Assembly (NCBI GenBank): GCA_947385955.1
Contig: CANDNA010000016.1
Coordinates: 1 to 64,000, forward strand
Direction of reading: 5' to 3'
Source of the DNA: an uncultured Clostridia bacterium
Lineage (GTDB): Bacteria; Bacillota; Clostridia; Lachnospirales; Lachnospiraceae
DNA length: 64,000 bases
Below, piece by piece: positions 34,032 through 42,988 of the stretch (positions are counted from its first letter, which is position 1; each line of letters starts with the position of its first letter). The position numbers and the translations under genes were made by a program. A model generated the notes under the pieces. That model saw only the letters and a program-made list of their open reading frames with translations. It was not told where the DNA came from and did no database searches.

Positions 34032-34886
34032 TTATTCCACACCCTCATACGAAAGAAGCAGCAGCTCCCTGCGAAGCGCCGCAAGCTGCATATCCAGGCT
34101 GCAATCATAAATACCGCCATCTGCCTCTATCATACATTCATTTTTCTTCATGGTCGCATCTTCCACAACCTCAAGTGCGGCATTTTTATTGCCCATCACT
34201 TCCATCAGCACTTTTTTCTGCATGCTGACAAAAGGATAATCTTCAGGCCCCACATGTATAATATAATTGCTGCTGGTTTCCATCTTCTGCATGCAGCCTT
34301 CCAGAAGCCGCAGCACCAGATTCTGATAACCGCCCAGCTCAATATGGAAAACCTGTTCATAAATTGCTGTTAACTGTTTGACAAATTCGGGTTCCAGTTC
34401 CCGTATTCTGCCATTGTACTCTGCTTCCAGCTGCGCCCTGGCCTCTGCCAGTTCCGCATTCGCAGAAGCAGCTCCGTCGTTATATCCCTGCATCCGGCCT
34501 TCCTGCCGGCCTTCTTCCACTGCCTGCTGTCTGGCTGCCGCGATTTCCGCCTGGGCGTTTTCCATCATCTGCTGGATTTCCGCCTGGGCCTGGGCAATCA
34601 ATTCTTCCGGGCTGGGCCCTTCATACACAGGCTCCGGTGGAGCCGGGGGATCCGCCTTGATCACAGTGGGACCTCCCTCACCTTCCGAAGCAAATCCGCT
34701 CAGTTCTTCGGCGCCCAATCCGCTCCGGAACCCTTCCTGCCGTTCTTCATGTTCTTCCGGCAGAGGCTCAATGCCCAGTTCCCGCATACGCCTTTCCAAA
34801 ATATCATTGCTGTTGATCACTCTGGTGTCATCGGACTGAACTTGCACCCAGCTCCTTTTCAGCAAGTTACTAGACAACAATTTCAT
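34032..34886 (-). CDS. fliH: Flagellar assembly protein FliH
   Basis: A 284-residue protein. After an N-terminal part and a Pro/Glu linker, a long Ala/Glu/Gln helix (about 95-150, AQAEIQQMMENAQAEIAAAR) leads to a FliH/V-ATPase E-like C-terminal domain. FliH binds and restrains FliI. The ATG at 34886 (MKLLSSNLL) is preferred; the open frame begins eight codons earlier at a TTG inside fliG. It overlaps the fliG end by 17 bases. Confidence 0.9.
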   Translation of the reverse strand: MKLLSSNLLKRSWVQVQSDDTRVINSNDILERRMRELGIEPLPEEHEERQEGFRSGLGAEELSGFASEGEGGPTVIKADPPAPPEPVYEGPSPEELIAQAQAEIQQMMENAQAEIAAARQQAVEEGRQEGRMQGYNDGAASANAELAEARAQLEAEYNGRIRELEPEFVKQLTAIYEQVFHIELGGYQNLVLRLLEGCMQKMETSSNYIIHVGPEDYPFVSMQKKVLMEVMGNKNAALEVVEDATMKKNECMIEADGGIYDCSLDMQLAALRRELLLLSYEGVE

Positions 34887-35880
34887 CCCCTCCACCTCTG
34901 GAAATGACAATTTCCGCAGCGTCTTCCAGTTTTCTGATAATATTTACAATCTTCTGCTGTGCTTCTTCCACATCCTTCATACGAACTGGTCCCATAAATT
35001 CCATGTCCTCTTTGATCATGGCAGCCAGACGTTTGGACAGGTTGTTGAAAATAGCACTCTGTACTTCCTCATTAGATCCCTTCAGGGCAATCGCAAGGTC
35101 GGAATTCTCCACATCCCGGAGAACTCTCTGGATCGCTCTGTCATCCAGCAAAAGAATATCCTCGAATACGAACATCTTTTTCCGGATCTCGTCCGCAAGT
35201 TCCGGTTCTTCGATTTCCAGAGTTTCCATAATATGCTTTTCTGTACCGCGGTCTACGGAGTTCAGGATTTCAACTACCGCATCCACACCACCGATAATCG
35301 TATAATCCTGGTTGACAAGAGAGGACAGCTTGGATTCCAAAACCTTTTCCACTTCCTTAATCACATCCGGGCTCGTCCTGTCCATAATCGCAATACGCTT
35401 TGCCACGTCCGCCTGCCTCTCCGGAGGCAGTGAGGACAGGATCATGGAGGACTGTGCCGGGGAAAGATATGACATAATCAGCGCAATCGTCTGAGGATGT
35501 TCGTCCTGGATAAAGTTAAGCAACTGTGACGCATCTGTCTTTCGTACAAACTCAAAGGGTTTCACCTGCAGCGATGCCGTCAGCTTGCCAATTACATCTC
35601 TTGCCCGTTCCTCGCCAAGCGCTTTTTCCAGAAGCTCCTTGGCATACCCGATACCGCCTTCGGCAATATACTGCTGTGCCAGGCAGACCTGATAAAATTC
35701 TTCTATGACTGTTTCCTTCAACTGGGGTGTAATACTTCTTGTATTCGCAATCTCCAGTGTCAGTTCTTCTATTTCATCTTCTTTCAGATGTTTAAAGATA
35801 TGGGATGATTTTTCCGGTCCCAGTGCAATCAGCAGCACTGCTGCCTTCTGTAGGCCGGATAAGCCAGAATCCGTTGCCAT
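34870..35880 (-). CDS. fliG: Flagellar motor switch protein FliG
   Basis: A 336-residue FliG, the rotor ring that meets the stator. The middle domain has DEHPQTIALIMSYLSPAQSS with the EHPQ motif, and ALIALGPEKSSHIFKHL is in the N-terminal part. The C-terminal charged torque helix includes FEDILLLDDRAIQRVLRDVE. It follows fliF by six bases. Confidence 0.97.
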   Translation of the reverse strand: MATDSGLSGLQKAAVLLIALGPEKSSHIFKHLKEDEIEELTLEIANTRSITPQLKETVIEEFYQVCLAQQYIAEGGIGYAKELLEKALGEERARDVIGKLTASLQVKPFEFVRKTDASQLLNFIQDEHPQTIALIMSYLSPAQSSMILSSLPPERQADVAKRIAIMDRTSPDVIKEVEKVLESKLSSLVNQDYTIIGGVDAVVEILNSVDRGTEKHIMETLEIEEPELADEIRKKMFVFEDILLLDDRAIQRVLRDVENSDLAIALKGSNEEVQSAIFNNLSKRLAAMIKEDMEFMGPVRMKDVEEAQQKIVNIIRKLEDAAEIVISRGGGDEIVV

Positions 35881-35886
35881 ATCCTC

Positions 35887-37488
35887 TTACCCCCAATCTT
35901 CGTTTAACCAGTTCCTGAGCAGATTTGCCACCGCTTCCGGGTTCTCATCCACAAACTTTTCTATCATCTTCCGTGTTTCCGACCACTCTTCCACTGCAAT
36001 CGACTCTACCTCAGGTTCCGGCGTGGACTGCAGCAGATCTTCCACGGAAAGCTCTTCCTCTTCCTCTGCCGCTTTTTCTCCCCGCATGCTTCTGAACACA
36101 ACAAAAGCCAATAATCCCAGAATAATGATAATCAGTACGATCTGGATCACATCCGTCGCTCTGATATTCATTCCTTCCTTGTCGATAAACAGCGGTTCCT
36201 CATATGCTACCATCGCAATATTTTCCGCTGAAATACCGGTAGCTTTGGATACGATATCAATCATGCTGTCATCTACAGGCTGCACAACCCGTTCGCTGTT
36301 GGCCGCCTTGTATTCCTCCCAGCTGATGCCGTCCAGCAGTCCCTGGTTCTCAATATCCTCTTCCCTCTGTACGTTATATGTAATACCAGCGACGGAAATA
36401 GAAGATTCCTCATACTGGATCAGTCCCGGAGGAATAGACTGGGACATAATTCTCTCATTGGGAAGATACTTCCGGCTCTCTTCCGTCTGGGTAGAGCTGG
36501 AATTTTCACTGTCCGGCATCTCATAGGTGGTCAGATTCTCTCCATTGGAATCCGTACCGGGCACACCGCCGGAATTGTTCACATTTTCGGCACTGAACAG
36601 ATTTTCTTCACTGAGCACTCCCTGTGTCTGCCCGTCTGCCGGTGTAAAATCATGATTGGTAATCTCTGTGGAAGAAAAATCCAGGGAAAGATTGCTGGCC
36701 ACTTCCACATTATCATATTGATTGGTCCCCAGCAAAACCCGCTTCACTTCACTTTGTACAAGCCGTTCGGCCTGCTGTTTGACAGAAAGCTGATTGCTGG
36801 CATTTCCTGTAACCGAATAGGAATCTTCACCGGAAAACAGAAGATTTCCCTGACTATCCAGAATCGTAATATTGCTGGCGTTTTCATTTCCCAGCGCTGT
36901 CTTGACAAACTGCGCCATTGCAGCCGCATTTTCCTGTGTAAACTCCCCGTCCAGGGTCAGAATGATGCTGGCATAGGACTCTTCATTTTTGGAAAGCAGT
37001 GTCCCGTCGTTTTCCGGAAGGGAAAGCTGCACATCCGCTTTTTCTACTGCCTCGAATCGAAGCAGATCCTCTTCCATCTGCCCCTGCAGATAGAGTTTAT
37101 AGCGTTTCTGCTTATCTGACTCGGTGGTGGAAAATCCGCCGTTCGTCACATTATCAATTCCGTAAGCTGCCGCAGGAATATTGTTGGCGCCCAAAAGCAG
37201 ATTGGCATCTGAAATCTGTTCCCTGATGACCTTGATCTGATAGCCGTCATCCGACACGGTATAGGTAATGCCGGCGCCGTCCAGAAGCTCCGTAATCTGT
37301 GATGCCTCTTTGGTGCTTTCGCAATTGGCCAGAAGTTCGTACTGAGGTCTCGTCAGAACCGTTACCAATATTGCCAGAGCAATCGCAACACCTGCTGCAA
37401 TACATATGATAATCGTCTTCTGTTTAGAAGTAAATTTATTCCACCATTCCAGTATTTTTGCCGGAACCGCTTTTAACTTTTCAGTCAT
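35887..37488 (-). CDS. fliF: Flagellar MS-ring protein FliF
   Basis: A 533-residue FliF with two membrane spans (about 26-46 and 425-445). Between them are ring-building motifs, for example RYKLYLQGQMEEDLLRFEAV and KADVQLSLPENDGTLLSKNE, and a variable Asn/Ser/Glu-rich section (about 290-345). The C-terminal tail (MIEKFVDENPEAVANLLRNW) is the FliG-binding end. It is the base on which the motor forms. Confidence 0.96.
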   Translation of the reverse strand: MTEKLKAVPAKILEWWNKFTSKQKTIIICIAAGVAIALAILVTVLTRPQYELLANCESTKEASQITELLDGAGITYTVSDDGYQIKVIREQISDANLLLGANNIPAAAYGIDNVTNGGFSTTESDKQKRYKLYLQGQMEEDLLRFEAVEKADVQLSLPENDGTLLSKNEESYASIILTLDGEFTQENAAAMAQFVKTALGNENASNITILDSQGNLLFSGEDSYSVTGNASNQLSVKQQAERLVQSEVKRVLLGTNQYDNVEVASNLSLDFSSTEITNHDFTPADGQTQGVLSEENLFSAENVNNSGGVPGTDSNGENLTTYEMPDSENSSSTQTEESRKYLPNERIMSQSIPPGLIQYEESSISVAGITYNVQREEDIENQGLLDGISWEEYKAANSERVVQPVDDSMIDIVSKATGISAENIAMVAYEEPLFIDKEGMNIRATDVIQIVLIIIILGLLAFVVFRSMRGEKAAEEEEELSVEDLLQSTPEPEVESIAVEEWSETRKMIEKFVDENPEAVANLLRNWLNEDWG

Positions 37489-37507
37489 TTTTCTTTACTC
37501 CCATATC

Positions 37508-37837
37508 CTATATCTGCATCTGCATTATCTCTTTATACGCTTCCATAAATTTGTCTTTTACGGAAACCGTATACTGTAATGCGGCAGATGCTTTCTGCAT
37601 TGCAATGGAAAGATCATGGGTGTTTTCTGCCTGCCCCAGCGCAACTTTCAGTTCTTCGTTTTCCATATCGGAAATATAACCGTTTGTTGTATGTAAGTTA
37701 TCTATGGCATTGTTCAGCATTGTACTGAATATGTCTTTACTTTCTTTTGCCGCCTCTGCCTTTTTCGCCGCTCCGGTCTGCTTTGCCGCTTCTCTGACAG
37801 CGCCGGAACTTACATGATACAGCGATCCGATCTCCAT
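37508..37837 (-). CDS. fliE: Flagellar hook-basal body protein FliE
   Basis: A 109-residue FliE, which joins the MS ring to the rod. The C-terminal half is typical (ALGQAENTHDLSIAMQKASA, then YKEIMQMQI). The ATG at 37837 has GGAG 7 bases upstream and is preferred over the ATG at 37843, where the gap is only one base. The 75-base gap to flgC contains a weak 6-base hairpin (37869-37892). Confidence 0.93.
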   Translation of the reverse strand: MEIGSLYHVSSGAVREAAKQTGAAKKAEAAKESKDIFSTMLNNAIDNLHTTNGYISDMENEELKVALGQAENTHDLSIAMQKASAALQYTVSVKDKFMEAYKEIMQMQI

Positions 37838-37918
37838 TTCCATTCTCCTTTATTTCAGTGCCTGACAAAACCGGGCTGTATACTGTCCGGTTCCGTCTGC
37901 GCATCTCTATTATTCAGA

Positions 37919-38362
37919 TTATTGTCCCATCTCCAGACCCTTCATCGCCATCGCCTTGCTGGCATTGAAGGCAGTCGCATTGGCTTCATAAGCACGGCTG
38001 GCATCAATCACATTGGTCATTTCCGTCACAATGTTTACATTGGGATATAATACATACCCATTGTCATCTGCATCCGGATGGGAGGGATCATACACCATCT
38101 TCATATCGGTCCAGGTATCCTCTGCCACCGTACTGACTTTGACTCCTTTACCAGAATAATTGTCTCTGGCCGAATCCAGTACACGACTGAACGGCGTCTG
38201 TGTCTCTTTTTCTGCAAAAGCCACAACCTTACGGCGGTACGGGGTGCCGTCCTCTGTCCTGGTCGTATTGGCATTTGCCACATTCTGTGAAATGATATCC
38301 ATGCGGAAACGCTCTGCCGTCAGGCCCGATGCATTGATATCAAATGATGTAAACATACTCAT
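37919..38362 (-). CDS. flgC: Flagellar basal-body rod protein FlgC
   Basis: A 147-residue rod protein. The D0 motif is present (FRMDIISQNVANANTTRTED) and so is the C-terminal helix (VTEMTNVIDASRAYEANATA). FlgC is part of the proximal rod. GGGGG lies seven bases ahead of the ATG. It follows flgB by about 20 bases. Confidence 0.95.
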   Translation of the reverse strand: MSMFTSFDINASGLTAERFRMDIISQNVANANTTRTEDGTPYRRKVVAFAEKETQTPFSRVLDSARDNYSGKGVKVSTVAEDTWTDMKMVYDPSHPDADDNGYVLYPNVNIVTEMTNVIDASRAYEANATAFNASKAMAMKGLEMGQ

Positions 38363-38381
38363 GTCAGTTCCCCCTTATCTG

Positions 38382-38771
38382 TTACCGCATTACCAGTTTC
38401 AGGTTTGAAAACTCCTGGTTGACCCCTGCCATAATCGCATTGTACTTGAGCTGGTTGGAAGCCAGCAGTACATTCTCTGTATCAATATCCACATTGTTTC
38501 TGTCAGTACGATAGGAAAAATTTGAATAATCCGTATAAGTACGGGGATTCAGCCGTCCCACCTTCAGATCCGCCACTTTGGCATCCACAGTTTTGTATCT
38601 GGAACTGCCCAGCGCAAGACGCAGTTCATCTTCAAATTTTACGTCCTGTCTTTTATAACCAGGTGTATCCACATTGGCAATATTATTGGAAATCACCTCA
38701 TTCCGCGTCCATGCCGCGTCCAGGGTTTTATCCATAACATTGATATAATTAAATACGCCCGAATGAACCAT
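38382..38771 (-). CDS. flgB: Flagellar basal-body rod protein FlgB
   Basis: A 129-residue rod protein and first gene of the fla/che operon. The D0 motif reads RNEVISNNIANVDTPGYKR. The end has a long helix (LLASNQLKYNAIMAGVNQEF). The ATG at 38771 (MVHSGVF) has GGAG 8 bases ahead; the frame opens six codons earlier without a good site. The promoter lies about 60 bases upstream. Confidence 0.95.
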   Translation of the reverse strand: MVHSGVFNYINVMDKTLDAAWTRNEVISNNIANVDTPGYKRQDVKFEDELRLALGSSRYKTVDAKVADLKVGRLNPRTYTDYSNFSYRTDRNNVDIDTENVLLASNQLKYNAIMAGVNQEFSNLKLVMR

Positions 38772-38830
38772 ATCATGCTCTCCTTCCATAAAAAAACATA
38801 TGACTCCCCTGTCATTGTTCTGTCTATTCC

Positions 38831-38858
38831 ATTATATATTTTTTGTGAAAAAAGACAA
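38831..38858 (-). promoter_or_regulatory. Sigma-A type promoter of the fla/che operon
   Basis: On the minus strand TTGTCT (38858-38853) and TATAAT (38836-38831) are 16 bases apart. The expected start is near 38824, giving a 5' region of about 50 bases before flgB. The spacer and flanks are A/T rich. No sigma-54 or sigma-28 pattern was seen here. CodY is coded just upstream and could bind nearby, which is a guess. Confidence 0.75.
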
Positions 38859-38878
38859 GGATTTTATCCCAAACAGAC

Positions 38879-38908
38879 ATAAAACGGGACTTATTTCCTA
38901 TAAGTCCC
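38879..38908 (-). terminator. Terminator after codY
   Basis: A perfect 9-base stem GGGACTTAT/ATAAGTCCC (38908-38900 with 38894-38886) with a 5-base loop, then GTTTTATG on the minus strand. It lies about 30 bases after the codY stop and separates it from the fla/che promoter. Confidence 0.7.
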
Positions 38909-38936
38909 TTGTATTTTTTCTCCGTTTCAGAAAACT

Positions 38937-39740
38937 TTATTTGCTTTTTTCATTCTGCAAATTCCCTTTTTCCAGCTTCTGCCGTTTCAGCTTTTCCACC
39001 TCTCCAAAGACCACATCGTTAAGTACTTTGATATAGGTTCCCTTCATGCCGGAGGACCGGGATTCAATTACGCCTGCACTCTCAAACTTCCGCAGTGCGT
39101 TGACGATAACAGAACGGGTAATCCCCACCCGGTCTGCAATCTTACTCGCCACCAGGATTCCCTCGTGGCCGTTCAGTTCATCAAAAATATGAGTAATTGC
39201 TTCCATTTCAGAAAAAGAAAGTGTACTGACCGCGGATTTGACTACCGCCAGCTTTCTGGCTTCCTCTGCACTCTCTTCATTCACTGCCCGGAGCATTTCC
39301 AGACTGACTACAGTCGTCCCATATTCACAGAGAATGATATCATCTATTTCATAAGGCTCGCTGTCCTTATAAATAAACAGAGTACCCAGCCTCTCTCCCG
39401 CAATATCAATCGGCGTAATAATGGCCTGAAACCTTCTGGCATCCTCCTCTCCGAAACCAAGCGCCTCAAGATTTACATTCTCCTTGGTGGAAAGCACGCC
39501 CAGCATCCTCTCATTCAGCATAGCGTCAATGTAATCGCCCACTCTGCCGCCGATCAGCTCATCCTCTTTTCCGCTTCCCACGCCGAGGACTTTGCCTTTT
39601 CTGCTGATGACAAGTACATTGGAATTCAGAATTTCCCTCATGACATTGCAGATATCATTAAATATCACCTTGCTGGAATTGTTATTGTGCAGGAGCATTC
39701 CGATTTTTCTGGTCTTGTCCAATAATTGTACACTGCTCAT
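38937..39740 (-). CDS. codY: Global transcription regulator CodY
   Basis: A 267-residue CodY. The N-terminal GAF domain (to about 160) senses branched-chain amino acids. The C-terminal winged helix reads VASKIADRVGITRSVIVNAL and then LRKFESAGVIESRSSGMKGT, almost as in B. subtilis. It represses nutrient and motility genes when GTP and isoleucine are high. The ATG at 39740 has GGAG 7 bases ahead. It stands between topA and the fla operon, the same place as in B. subtilis. Confidence 0.96.
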   Translation of the reverse strand: MSSVQLLDKTRKIGMLLHNNNSSKVIFNDICNVMREILNSNVLVISRKGKVLGVGSGKEDELIGGRVGDYIDAMLNERMLGVLSTKENVNLEALGFGEEDARRFQAIITPIDIAGERLGTLFIYKDSEPYEIDDIILCEYGTTVVSLEMLRAVNEESAEEARKLAVVKSAVSTLSFSEMEAITHIFDELNGHEGILVASKIADRVGITRSVIVNALRKFESAGVIESRSSGMKGTYIKVLNDVVFGEVEKLKRQKLEKGNLQNEKSK

Positions 39741-39765
39741 ATGGATTCTCCTTCTCATGTAACCC

Positions 39766-39794
39766 ATTGTAATACAATATGATATTTTTCGCAA
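39766..39794 (-). promoter_or_regulatory. Likely codY promoter
   Basis: TTGCGA (39794-39789) and TACAAT (39771-39766) on the minus strand are 17 bases apart and lie after the topA stop end region. The predicted 5' region is about 20 bases. Confidence 0.55.
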
Positions 39795-39832
39795 TGCTTT
39801 CCCGAAAAATATCGAAAAATACCACAAAATGT

Positions 39833-41926
39833 CTATGATTTCGGTATAATTTCGGAATTCTTCGGCTTTTCCAGGATATTTCCGCAGGTTTCTTCCATAC
39901 AGACCAGTTTATTGCCTTTTTCCAGCATAAGAGAGCCGCATTTCCCGCACCGGATGGACGATGGTTTCTGCCAGACCATAAAATCACATTCCGGATTACC
40001 GATACAGCCATAATATTTCCTGCCTTTTTTTGTCTTTTTCAGTACAATGTCTTTTCCGCACAGCGGACAGGCAATGCCGATTTTTTCAAAATATGGTTTG
40101 GTATTTCTGCAGTCCGGGAAACCGGGACATGCCAAAAAACGGCCGTGAGGGCCATACTTGATCACCATCTGCCTGCCGCACAGTTCACATACCTCATCCG
40201 ACACCTCGTCTGCAATGCGCACCTGGGCCAGTTCCTTTTCCGCTGTATTCACTGCCTCATCCAGATCAGGGTAAAAATTGGACACCACTGTTTTCCAACT
40301 GATCACGCCTTCCTCCACCTTATCCAGAAGCGCTTCCAGATTGGCTGTAAAACTCACATCCACAATGCTGGGAAATGCGGTTTTCATCATATTGTTTACC
40401 ACCTCACCCAGCTCTGTCACATACAGATTACGGTTTTCCTTTGTTACATAGCGTCTGGCAAGTATGGTGGTGATGGTAGGCGCATAAGTACTGGGTCTGC
40501 CGATTCCCAGCTCTTCCAGCGCCCGGACCAGACTGGCTTCCGTATAATGGGCCGGCGGCTGGGTAAAATGCTGCCCGGAATCAAATTCCTGAAATGTCAG
40601 CACAGAATTCTGATCAATCCCTTTTACCAACAGATTATTCTCCTGCTTTTCCTCATCCGCGCCGGTGTACACACTCATAAAGCCGTCAAAAACGACTTTG
40701 GAAGCCGCCACAGTAAAGCAGTGCCGTCCTGCACCGATCCGGACGGAAGTGGTTTCATATTTTGCAGGCGCCATCTGGCTTGCCGTAAAGCGTTTCCAGA
40801 TCAACTGATACAGCCTGAACTGATCCCGGCTCAAAGAGTCCTTCAGCAAATACGGCGTCCTGCTGATATCTGTGGGGCGGATGGCCTCATGGGCATCCTG
40901 TATTTTCTGCCCGCCCTTTTTTTCCGCCACAGCCGCCGCCGCATACTCTGTACCATAATTTTGCGTAATATACCCCTTTGCCATCCGGGCCGCTTCTTCC
41001 GATACTCTGGTGGAATCCGTACGCAGATAGGAAATAATCCCCACTGTCCCGCTTCCTTTTATGTCAACGCCCTCATACAGCTGCTGTGCCAGACGCATGG
41101 TTTTCTGTGTGGAAAAATTCAGTGCCTTGCTGGCTTCCTGCTGCAATGTGGAAGTGGTAAACGGCAGCGGCGCTTTTTTGACCCGCTCCCCCTTTTTCAC
41201 TTCATCCACATGATAGGTTTCTTTTTCCAGCTCTTTGCAGATCTCTTCCAGCTCCGCGCCTGACGCTATCGTTTTCCGGCTCCCGTCGGCTCCGTAATAT
41301 TTGGCCGCCAGCGGTTTCTTTTCTCCCTTTACTGCAAGTTTCACTTCCAGGCTCCAGTATTCTTCCGGAATAAAAGCGCTGATCTCTTCTTCTCTGTCAC
41401 AGATAATACGCAGTGCCACCGACTGAACCCGGCCGGCACTTAACCCTCTTTTGATCTTGGCCCATAAAAGCGGAGAAATCCGATAGCCCACCATACGGTC
41501 CAGCATACGGCGTGCCTGCTGGGCATCCACAAGATCCATATCAATTTCCCTGGCATTTTTCAGAGATTCCCTGACTGCCTGTTTTGTGATTTCATTAAAA
41601 GTGATCCGATACACTTTTTTATTTTCCAGTTTCAGTGTATGCAGCAAATGCCAGGATATGGCTTCTCCCTCCCGGTCAGGGTCGGTTGCCAGATAGATTT
41701 TTTCTGCTTTTTTCACTTCTTTTCTCAGGTTTGCAAGAATATCTCCTTTTCCCCGGATGGTAATATACTTTGGCTCATACCCATGTTCCACGTCAATGCC
41801 GAGCTGGCTTTTCGGCAGATCCCGTACATGTCCGTTGCTGGCCGCCACCTCATAATTGGCTCCGAGAAATTTCTTAATCGTTTTTACTTTGGCAGGCGAT
41901 TCCACAATAACCAGATATTTTGCCAT
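39833..41926 (-). CDS. topA: DNA topoisomerase I
   Basis: A 697-residue type IA topoisomerase that relaxes negative supercoils. The Toprim domain starts KYLVIVESPAKVKTIKKFLG and has TDPDREGEAISWHL. The active Tyr is in IISYLRTDSTRVS. Three C-terminal Cys4 zinc fingers follow (CELCGRQMVIKYGPHGRFLA, CPLCGKDIVLKKTKKGRKYY, CGKCGSLMLEKGNKLVC). A GGGGG ribosome site is present. Confidence 0.97.
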   Translation of the reverse strand: MAKYLVIVESPAKVKTIKKFLGANYEVAASNGHVRDLPKSQLGIDVEHGYEPKYITIRGKGDILANLRKEVKKAEKIYLATDPDREGEAISWHLLHTLKLENKKVYRITFNEITKQAVRESLKNAREIDMDLVDAQQARRMLDRMVGYRISPLLWAKIKRGLSAGRVQSVALRIICDREEEISAFIPEEYWSLEVKLAVKGEKKPLAAKYYGADGSRKTIASGAELEEICKELEKETYHVDEVKKGERVKKAPLPFTTSTLQQEASKALNFSTQKTMRLAQQLYEGVDIKGSGTVGIISYLRTDSTRVSEEAARMAKGYITQNYGTEYAAAAVAEKKGGQKIQDAHEAIRPTDISRTPYLLKDSLSRDQFRLYQLIWKRFTASQMAPAKYETTSVRIGAGRHCFTVAASKVVFDGFMSVYTGADEEKQENNLLVKGIDQNSVLTFQEFDSGQHFTQPPAHYTEASLVRALEELGIGRPSTYAPTITTILARRYVTKENRNLYVTELGEVVNNMMKTAFPSIVDVSFTANLEALLDKVEEGVISWKTVVSNFYPDLDEAVNTAEKELAQVRIADEVSDEVCELCGRQMVIKYGPHGRFLACPGFPDCRNTKPYFEKIGIACPLCGKDIVLKKTKKGRKYYGCIGNPECDFMVWQKPSSIRCGKCGSLMLEKGNKLVCMEETCGNILEKPKNSEIIPKS

Positions 41927-41959
41927 TCTCTTTGCTCCCCCTTATATAAAATCTTAAAA

Positions 41960-41988
41960 ACTATACAACAAAATTTTGGGAATAGCAA
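41960..41988 (-). promoter_or_regulatory. Likely topA promoter
   Basis: TTGCTA (41988-41983) and TATAGT (41965-41960) are 17 bases apart on the minus strand, just after the dprA stop. They put the transcript start about 30 bases before the topA ATG. Confidence 0.6.
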
Positions 41989-41995
41989 GCAGTTT

Positions 41996-42988
41996 TTATT
42001 TGGAAAAAGGAGGCCGGAACTGTGCGGCTTCCATATTCCGGTTTCTTTCATACCGGTTTCCCCACTCCCGGGACACCCATCCCCGCAGCAGAAAATCCAT
42101 AAGAATGTCCGTTATCTCCGGCAGGCCCATATCCGCATCCGGCCGGGCTGACCGGATGGTTTCATACAGCTCCTGCAGGGTAACAGGACGGTCCCCCAGA
42201 GATTCCCAGACTGTCATTTCCTCCGGGCTCATGTTAACCCATGTGCCTCCGTTCCTGTCACGGGGCCGTTCCTTTTCTGTCTTTCTGCTGCCTGCAGCGT
42301 TTTCCTGATCTGTTTTCCGATACCTGCCCATGCCCGAAAGCGCCTCCAGAATATCTGCCGGTGTCAGCGCAACACCGGCGCCCTGCCGCAGCAGTCTGTT
42401 GCATCCCGCACTGCAGGCATCCGTAAGCCTTCCGGGCAGTACATACACATCCCTGCCCTGTTCCAGCGCAAAATCCACAGTAATCAGCGTACCGCTTCGC
42501 TGCTTTGCCTCAATCACAAGCACAATATCCGAAAGTCCGCTGATCACCCGGTTTCTGGACGGGAAATGGCCTGCCAGCGGCATGGTGCCACAGGGATGTT
42601 CCGACAAAATCCCGCCATTTTCCAAAAGCGCTTCATACAAATCCCGGTTTTCTTTTGGATAACAAATGTCCGTACCACAGCCCAGCACCCCAAAACTCCT
42701 GCCGCCGGCGGACAGCGCCGCCTGCTGGGCGATGCCGTCGATACCGGCTGCCATACCGCTGATAATCTGAACACCGGCCGATGAAAGCTCCGCTCCAAAC
42801 CAGCGGGCCATCTCCCGCCCATAGGAACTGCATCTTCTGGCGCCGATAATAGCCACCGCTGCCTTATCCGCCTCCGGCAGATCCCCTCTCACATAAAGCC
42901 GCCTGGGTGCATGCCGCACCTGACGCAGCATGGCCGGATAGACAGACTGGCCTATATGAATACATTGTTCCTCTGTTGTCTTTCCCAT
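41996..42988 (-). CDS. dprA: DNA-processing protein DprA (Smf)
   Basis: A 330-residue DprA, which loads RecA on incoming single-stranded DNA during transformation. The Rossmann part has VAIIGARRCSSYGREMARWF, SGMAAGIDGIAQQAALSAGG, FGVLGCGTDICYP and FPSRNRVISGLSDIVLVIEA. The last 80 residues contain a DML1-like winged-helix end. It shares one base with the YifB-type gene upstream, a common pairing. Confidence 0.94.
   Translation of the reverse strand: MGKTTEEQCIHIGQSVYPAMLRQVRHAPRRLYVRGDLPEADKAAVAIIGARRCSSYGREMARWFGAELSSAGVQIISGMAAGIDGIAQQAALSAGGRSFGVLGCGTDICYPKENRDLYEALLENGGILSEHPCGTMPLAGHFPSRNRVISGLSDIVLVIEAKQRSGTLITVDFALEQGRDVYVLPGRLTDACSAGCNRLLRQGAGVALTPADILEALSGMGRYRKTDQENAAGSRKTEKERPRDRNGGTWVNMSPEEMTVWESLGDRPVTLQELYETIRSARPDADMGLPEITDILMDFLLRGWVSREWGNRYERNRNMEAAQFRPPFSK

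Noticed and set aside
40145-41263. 372-codon open frame on the plus strand
   Set aside because: It is a shadow of topA, whose zinc fingers and active site are intact on the minus strand.
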